This document shows, piece by piece, positions 6,078 to 9,516 of a DNA stretch of 9,516 nucleotides. The position numbers were made by a program, and so were the translations under genes. How positions within the stretch are numbered: the first letter of the stretch is position 1; the number at the start of each line of letters is the position of its first letter. The stretch is taken from NCBI GenBank assembly GCA_026786125.1, contig JAJAYU010000067.1, forward strand, positions 1 through 9,516. Reading direction: 5' to 3'. Source of the stretch: Chamaesiphon sp. (lineage in GTDB: Bacteria; Cyanobacteriota; Cyanobacteriia; Cyanobacteriales; Chamaesiphonaceae). The notes under the pieces are model-generated. The model was not told where the DNA came from and did not search any database. It saw nothing but the letters and a program-made list of their open reading frames with translations.

Positions 6078-7046
6078 TCACCGCATTATTTCACCACCAA
6101 CATTAACTGGAACTGATTGTACCCGATTGACGATCCCCGCAGTACTAAATAAACCCATTCCCAACAAGACAGCAATCGCCATAATTTTGCTAGTTAATTG
6201 CTGATGGCTCGATTCGGCAGCTAGAAATCGATCCGACCACATTTGACGATCATCTGGAGCTTCTAGTGGCAATGTCTCTAAATCTGCCAATACCGCCAGC
6301 GTAGACTCATAGCGACAGATCTCATCCACCCGTGTCATCCGCTCCAAAATTGCCGCTAATCGATCGCTAATACTCGTCAAATCTCGCCAGATCACCTCTT
6401 GGGCTTCATCCTTGGGTAAGTGGAGCGGATAATGTCCGGTGAGGAACTGAATCGCTGTCATCCCCAGTGCATAAATATCACTGCTAAAGGTGGCATTCCC
6501 CTCAGCTTGTTCTGGGGCATGATAACCTGGAGTCCCCACCACTATAGTCGGCGCGAGTGAATCGCTATCCAAATCTTGCACCGCCCCAAAATCAATCAAG
6601 CACAATTGACCATTGTCCCATCGCCGAATAATATTAGCGGGTTTAATATCACGATGAATTGCCTGCTGTTGATGCACATAGCCCAATACCTGAAGCATCT
6701 CCCGCAGGAATCTAACTACCTTTGCCTCGCTCCACTGATGTCCGATCGTAAATTCCTTGCTCAGATCGTCCCCAGCCACAAAATCCTGTACCATAAACTG
6801 ATCCCCTTGATGCTCAAAACACTCTACCATCTGGGGAATCTGGCTGTGCTTGAACCGATTGAGGGTTGCTGCTTCGAGATTAAATAACTGCAACATCCGA
6901 GGATGCTCGACTTTCGGACGCAATTGTTTGACTACACACGGGGGTGCCCCTGGCGCAGTCAGATTCTTTGCTAGATAAGTGTGAGCGAAGCCACCTTTAC
7001 CGAGCCGTTTGATAATTTGGTAACGACCATCCACGATAATATTCAT
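6078..7046 (-). CDS. Eukaryotic-type Ser/Thr protein kinase with C-terminal membrane helix
   Basis: This 322-residue protein phosphorylates Ser/Thr of unknown targets. The kinase domain covers about 8-255. Motifs, numbered from the ATG at 7046, are: glycine loop LGKGGFAHTY (15-24), ATP-binding Lys40 in CVVKQL, helix-C Glu58, catalytic loop HRDIKPANI (131-139) with RD arrangement, DFG (152-154), activation segment end GTPGYHAPE (171-179) and SDIYALGM. All catalytic residues are intact. A single hydrophobic segment at about 287-306 (IMAIAVLLGMGLFSTAGIVN) anchors it, leaving about 16 residues beyond; there is no PASTA or other sensor domain. An in-frame TTG at 7064 would add six residues, but MNIIVDGRYQ is the normal family start, so I chose the ATG. 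The 240-bp gap to trhO must hold both divergent promoters; no convincing boxes were found there. Confidence 0.88.
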   Translation of the reverse strand: MNIIVDGRYQIIKRLGKGGFAHTYLAKNLTAPGAPPCVVKQLRPKVEHPRMLQLFNLEAATLNRFKHSQIPQMVECFEHQGDQFMVQDFVAGDDLSKEFTIGHQWSEAKVVRFLREMLQVLGYVHQQQAIHRDIKPANIIRRWDNGQLCLIDFGAVQDLDSDSLAPTIVVGTPGYHAPEQAEGNATFSSDIYALGMTAIQFLTGHYPLHLPKDEAQEVIWRDLTSISDRLAAILERMTRVDEICRYESTLAVLADLETLPLEAPDDRQMWSDRFLAAESSHQQLTSKIMAIAVLLGMGLFSTAGIVNRVQSVPVNVGGEIMR

Positions 7047-7286
7047 GGGTTGGGGCAAGCACAAATTGCTATGAAGGTTCTAGATTTATATAATCGTCGA
7101 TCCGATCAAACCAATCTGTATCCGATTAGACCATTCATAATTACAATCAACTAGTATTGCTAATTCAGCGATTTGTACTATTGATTAACTAAATTCCTGA
7201 TCTACTAACCGTAAAGCTTTGAACCCAAGACGATCCCTGTAAACGAGCTAAGTTTGATTAAATCATATAAATGATAAGCCTAAATT

Positions 7287-8165
7287 ATGAGTCAAGTTAT
7301 TGCTGCCTTTTACAAATTTGTTAGTTTAGATGACTATCAAAATCGTCGTCAACCCCTGTTAAATCTCTGTCAGCAGTACAACATCAAAGGCACGATTTTG
7401 CTGGCGGCAGAAGGGATTAATGGGACAATTGCGGGGACTCGATCGAGCATCGACACCATTCTCGCCGCGTTGAGATCCGATCCCTGTTTTGCCGACCTCG
7501 AACACAAAGAATCGACAGCAACAAAAGCCCCATTCGACAGGCTCAAAGTCCGGCTCAAACGGGAAATCGTCACTTTTGGCATCCCCACCGTCAACCCCAG
7601 CAATCTCGTCGGTACCTATGTCAAACCCCAGGATTGGAACGAACTAATCGCCAATCCTGACGTACTGGTAATTGATACCCGCAACCAGTATGAAGTCGAA
7701 ATCGGTAGCTTTGCTGGATCGATCGATCCGCACACTGATTCCTTCACCGAATTTCCTGCATACGTCGCAGCCGATCTCGATCCCCAGCAGCACAAGCAAA
7801 TCGCCATGTTCTGCTCTGGCGGTATCCGCTGTGAAAAAGCCAGTTCTTATCTCCTCTCTCAAGGCTTTGAACACGTCTACCATCTCCAAGGCGGCATCCT
7901 TAAATACCTCGAAGAAATCCCTGCTACCCAGAGCCAATGGCAAGGTGAATGCTTCGTATTTGACGATCGAGTCGCCGTCACCCACGGACTAGCAGCAGGG
8001 ACTCATCAGCTGTGCTGGGGCTGTGGCAATCCGATCTCACCAGTAGATCTCACATCACCCCATTACGAACCAGGCATTTGTTGTCCCCGCTGTTACGCTA
8101 CGATTACACCAGAACAACGTGCTAGCCGAACCGAGAGATGGCGACAACTTCAATTAGAGGGATAG
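7287..8165 (+). CDS. trhO: tRNA uridine-34 hydroxylase TrhO (YceA-type, rhodanese domain)
   Basis: This cytosolic protein of 292 residues catalyses O2-dependent hydroxylation of U34 to 5-hydroxyuridine in certain tRNAs, widening wobble decoding. The N-terminal ferredoxin-like domain is at about 1-95, with KGTILLAAEGINGTIAG (34-50) typical of the family. The linking segment KREIVTFGI-P-VNPSNLVGTYV follows. The rhodanese domain spans about 115-215, with LVIDTRNQYEVEIGSF and active-site loop CSGGIRCEKASSYL, Cys176 being the predicted essential cysteine. The C-terminus has cysteines CWGC (243-246) and CCPRC (265-269) that resemble a zinc site, then RASRTERWRQ. It is shorter than E. coli YceA (about 350), as is common outside enterobacteria. 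The ATG at 7287 agrees with the usual N-terminus; no Shine-Dalgarno is visible. It appears monocistronic, 113 bp before the next gene. Confidence 0.9.
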   Translation: MSQVIAAFYKFVSLDDYQNRRQPLLNLCQQYNIKGTILLAAEGINGTIAGTRSSIDTILAALRSDPCFADLEHKESTATKAPFDRLKVRLKREIVTFGIPTVNPSNLVGTYVKPQDWNELIANPDVLVIDTRNQYEVEIGSFAGSIDPHTDSFTEFPAYVAADLDPQQHKQIAMFCSGGIRCEKASSYLLSQGFEHVYHLQGGILKYLEEIPATQSQWQGECFVFDDRVAVTHGLAAGTHQLCWGCGNPISPVDLTSPHYEPGICCPRCYATITPEQRASRTERWRQLQLEG

Positions 8166-8278
8166 GAGATGGAAAGACTAATTGGTTTAGCGACTAAATA
8201 ATCTACCTGTGTGCATGAACTTCTGAACCTATACTGACTATATCCCAGCATCACAATCCCGATCCAATTAGTTTACCG

Positions 8279-8884
8279 ATGAAATCATTACACCGTCCCG
8301 ATCTGTTCTGTTGGTCTGAGTTTAATCCAGAACGCAATGTTGATTTTCATAGTATTGCCTGGATTCGTCCAGATGGGAACGTGCTCGTCGATCCTCTGCC
8401 TCTATCCGAGCATGATTGGGCGCATTTACACTCTTTGGGTGGTGCTAAGTGGATTGTGATTACCAATTCCGATCATATTCGTGCCAGTCAGGAAATTGCT
8501 GAGAAAACAGGTGCCCAGATTGCGGCTCCAGGAGGCGAACAAGCTACTTTTCCGATTTCAGTGCAACGGTGGTTAGGTGATGGTGATTTAGTCGTTCCTG
8601 GGCTAAATGCGCTGGAATTACACGGCTCTAAAACTCCTGGCGAGTTAGCTTACTTACTCGAACAAACCACCCTGATCACTGGCGATTTAGTCAGAGCGCA
8701 TCAAGCTGGCTCGTTGATGTTATTACCTGATGCTAAGTTGCTCGATCGATCTCAGGCAATAGCTTCGGTGCGGCGATTAGCTCAGTTAAACCAAGTCGAA
8801 GCTGTACTTGTCGGCGATGGTTGGCAGATCTTCCATGATGGGCATACTTATCTGCAAGAATTAATCGATCGATTATCTTTCTAG
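8279..8884 (+). CDS. Metallo-beta-lactamase-fold protein with degenerate metal site
   Basis: The 201-residue protein follows the MBL order: an early strand block with WIRPDGNVLVDPLPLS (28-43), WIVITNSDHIRAS (58-70) at the place of the T-H-x-H-x-D-H motif, ELHGSKTPGELAYLL (113-127) at the GHTPGS place, TLITGDLVRAH (131-141), and VEAVLVGDGWQIF (173-185) at the final His strand. Only Asp65-His66 and the bridging Asp136 survive; the first two histidines are Ile61 and Asn63, and the third and final ligand histidines are absent. A binuclear-zinc hydrolase activity therefore looks unlikely; it could bind one metal, act as a binding or scaffold protein, or carry another chemistry. I recall similar 'MBL fold' proteins with NSDH in other cyanobacteria, so the change is probably ancestral, not decay. 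The ATG at 8279 fits. No neighbour suggests a pathway. Confidence 0.75.
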   Translation: MKSLHRPDLFCWSEFNPERNVDFHSIAWIRPDGNVLVDPLPLSEHDWAHLHSLGGAKWIVITNSDHIRASQEIAEKTGAQIAAPGGEQATFPISVQRWLGDGDLVVPGLNALELHGSKTPGELAYLLEQTTLITGDLVRAHQAGSLMLLPDAKLLDRSQAIASVRRLAQLNQVEAVLVGDGWQIFHDGHTYLQELIDRLSF

Positions 8885-9063
8885 TTGTTATCAATTTGTA
8901 GATCTAATGATTCCAATATACTCTCGTACTGTGAGATTGCACAGGCAAAGCCATCGTCGGCACACTTTACTACTTCAGTAAAAACCTCACGCTTAATTCG
9001 CTCGACTATATCTTTTCTTACTCTTGGTAATTCAGTCTTTTTGATATGTTCACAACCAAGCAA
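8881..9063 (-). CDS. Doubtful small hypothetical frame or gene remnant
   Basis: A 60-codon minus-strand frame starts at TTG (9061-9063) and ends in TAG (8881-8883), overlapping the end of the MBL-fold gene by 4 bp. It remains open upstream to a TGA at 9082-9084 with NNDDIYLLG added but no ATG. Its residues (PRVRKDIVERIKREVFTEVV, then KCADDGFACAISQY) look protein-like. The run RKDI--RIKREV----C---F-C-I---Y faintly recalls the N-terminal side of some HNH endonuclease domains, but the Cys pairs and HNH residues are missing, so at best it is a decayed piece. No promoter or ribosome site is seen. The plus-strand reading of the same bases is judged a shadow. Confidence 0.3.
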   Translation of the reverse strand: MLGCEHIKKTELPRVRKDIVERIKREVFTEVVKCADDGFACAISQYESILESLDLQIDNN

Positions 9064-9067
9064 ATAG

Positions 9068-9160
9068 ATGTCGTCGTTATTTCAGTTTTCTTCACTTATT
9101 CAAGCTGGGATTGAATCAGGTAAGTTAGTTCAAGTAATCGTCAAGAATGTGTGTGGTTGA
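9068..9160 (+). pseudogene. Possible 5' part of the right-edge gene, in a shifted frame
   Basis: ATG at 9068 opens a 30-codon frame beginning MSSLFQFSSLIQAGIESGKL and ending at TGA 9158-9160. From 9124 the next frame is open to the window end, and the two overlap by 37 bases. Joining them near 9136 gives GKLVQV followed by NRQECVWLIEQAIINTYQ, a smooth product, so a one-base change here may have split one gene. It may also be a separate short frame with no function. Confidence 0.35.
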
Positions 9161-9189
9161 TCGAACAAGCTATTATTAATACCTATCAG

Positions 9190-9516
9190 ATGCAGGGTGA
9201 ATTATCAGCAGTAAGTGAACAGCTATTGAAACTGCAAGCTACTATTCGGACTGATTCAGCTCGCACGATCTCAGCTTGTGCTAACCAAGATGAGCTAAAT
9301 TTTTTGGCTCCTGAAATTAGTCGCATTCACGATTGCGATCTATTTCTGCTAGAATCATGGCAACAGCAGACTGAATGGATGAGATCGTTATCCCCAGACG
9401 AACTTAAATCATTTCAAAATCCCGATCTAGTTGATAGTCACTCTGACAGACTAGAGAATCATGAAGTCGAACCAAATTTCCAGGAAGATGTTCACGATCG
9501 CGCGGTACTCGATCGA
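9190..9516 (+). CDS. Unrecognised protein, partial at right edge
   Basis: From the ATG at 9190 the frame is open for 109 codons to the window end. It is also open upstream to a TAA at 9121-9123, giving VSSSNRQECVWLIEQAIINT before the ATG. The product starts MQGELSAVSEQLLKLQATIR, a helical, possibly coiled-coil stretch, continues ISRIHDCDLFLLESWQQQTE and WMRSLSPDELKSFQNPD, and becomes acidic and polar at the end of the window. There is no signal peptide or membrane helix in the visible part. I do not recognise the family. GTG 9151 and TTG 9157 are alternative starts, and the real start may be ATG 9068 if a frameshift lies near 9136. No Shine-Dalgarno precedes 9190. Confidence 0.5.
   Translation, partial: MQGELSAVSEQLLKLQATIRTDSARTISACANQDELNFLAPEISRIHDCDLFLLESWQQQTEWMRSLSPDELKSFQNPDLVDSHSDRLENHEVEPNFQEDVHDRAVLDR

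Noticed and set aside
6935..6955. GGGGGTGCCCC string as another copy of the 6010-6021 palindrome
   Set aside because: It lies within the kinase coding sequence, encodes ordinary residues of the loop before CVVK, and its flanks do not match.
7047..7286. RNA gene, CRISPR or riboswitch in the kinase-trhO gap
   Set aside because: No repeats, tRNA-like folds or long stems could be seen; only a 5-bp ATCAT/ATGAT pair near 7262-7275, which is not significant.
7644..7992. Overlapping 100-plus-codon frames on both strands inside trhO
   Set aside because: They are shadows of the well-conserved TrhO reading frame and show no family features.
8885..9067. 60-codon plus-strand frame downstream of the MBL-fold gene
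   Set aside because: It is serine-rich with irregular composition and is the complement of a more protein-like minus frame; there is no ribosome site or recognisable motif.
9117..9125. CAGGTAAGT, nine bases identical to the core of operator copy 2
   Set aside because: It lies within a presumed coding region, lacks the TAACTAA half, and a 9-bp match can occur by chance.

Overview
The window looks like cyanobacterial chromosome. The evidence is two intact HIP1 octamers (GCGATCGC at 547-554 and 4111-4118), many CGATCG/GATCGATC runs, heptanucleotide tandem repeats, and gene families typical of cyanobacteria: a DevB/DevC/DevA-type exporter, a NarM-like nitrate reductase-associated protein, and a small eukaryotic-type Ser/Thr kinase. 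Most starts lack a strong Shine-Dalgarno, which also fits. Genus cannot be fixed from this sequence.

Layout. 1-314: decayed DNA with the middle of a DDE transposase reading off the left edge (minus strand) and a second short protein fragment. 315-1070 (minus): DevA-type ABC ATPase. 1087-1146: a perfect 13-bp inverted repeat. 1171-1623 (minus): NarM-like protein. 1654-1681: heptamer array that forms the stop codon of the next gene. 1674-2330 (minus): TetR-family repressor. 2331-2509: divergent control region with two 17-bp near-identical elements exactly 100 bp apart. 2510-3949 and 4048-5205 (plus): DevB-like membrane fusion protein and DevC-like permease. 5202-5969 (minus): NagB-type sugar-phosphate deaminase, overlapping the devC end tail-to-tail by 4 bp. 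6078-7046 (minus): Ser/Thr kinase with one C-terminal membrane helix. 7287-8165 (plus): TrhO-type tRNA U34 hydroxylase with rhodanese domain. 8279-8884 (plus): metallo-beta-lactamase-fold protein lacking most metal ligands. 8881-9516: a doubtful short minus-strand frame and an unrecognised plus-strand gene that runs off the right edge and may be frameshifted.

How the genes fit together. DevB, DevC and DevA families make one ATP-driven export machine: inner-membrane permease, ATPase, and periplasmic adaptor reaching an outer-membrane TolC-type channel. Here the ATPase gene is split from devBC by narM and tetR and lies on the other strand. The TetR gene is divergent from devB and the paired elements sit next to each start, so the likely circuit is TetR repressing itself and the exporter, with release by an unknown ligand, perhaps an export substrate. 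The remaining genes look like independent housekeeping or signalling units. No clearly new multi-gene system is visible; the most testable novelty is the exporter locus and its twin operators.
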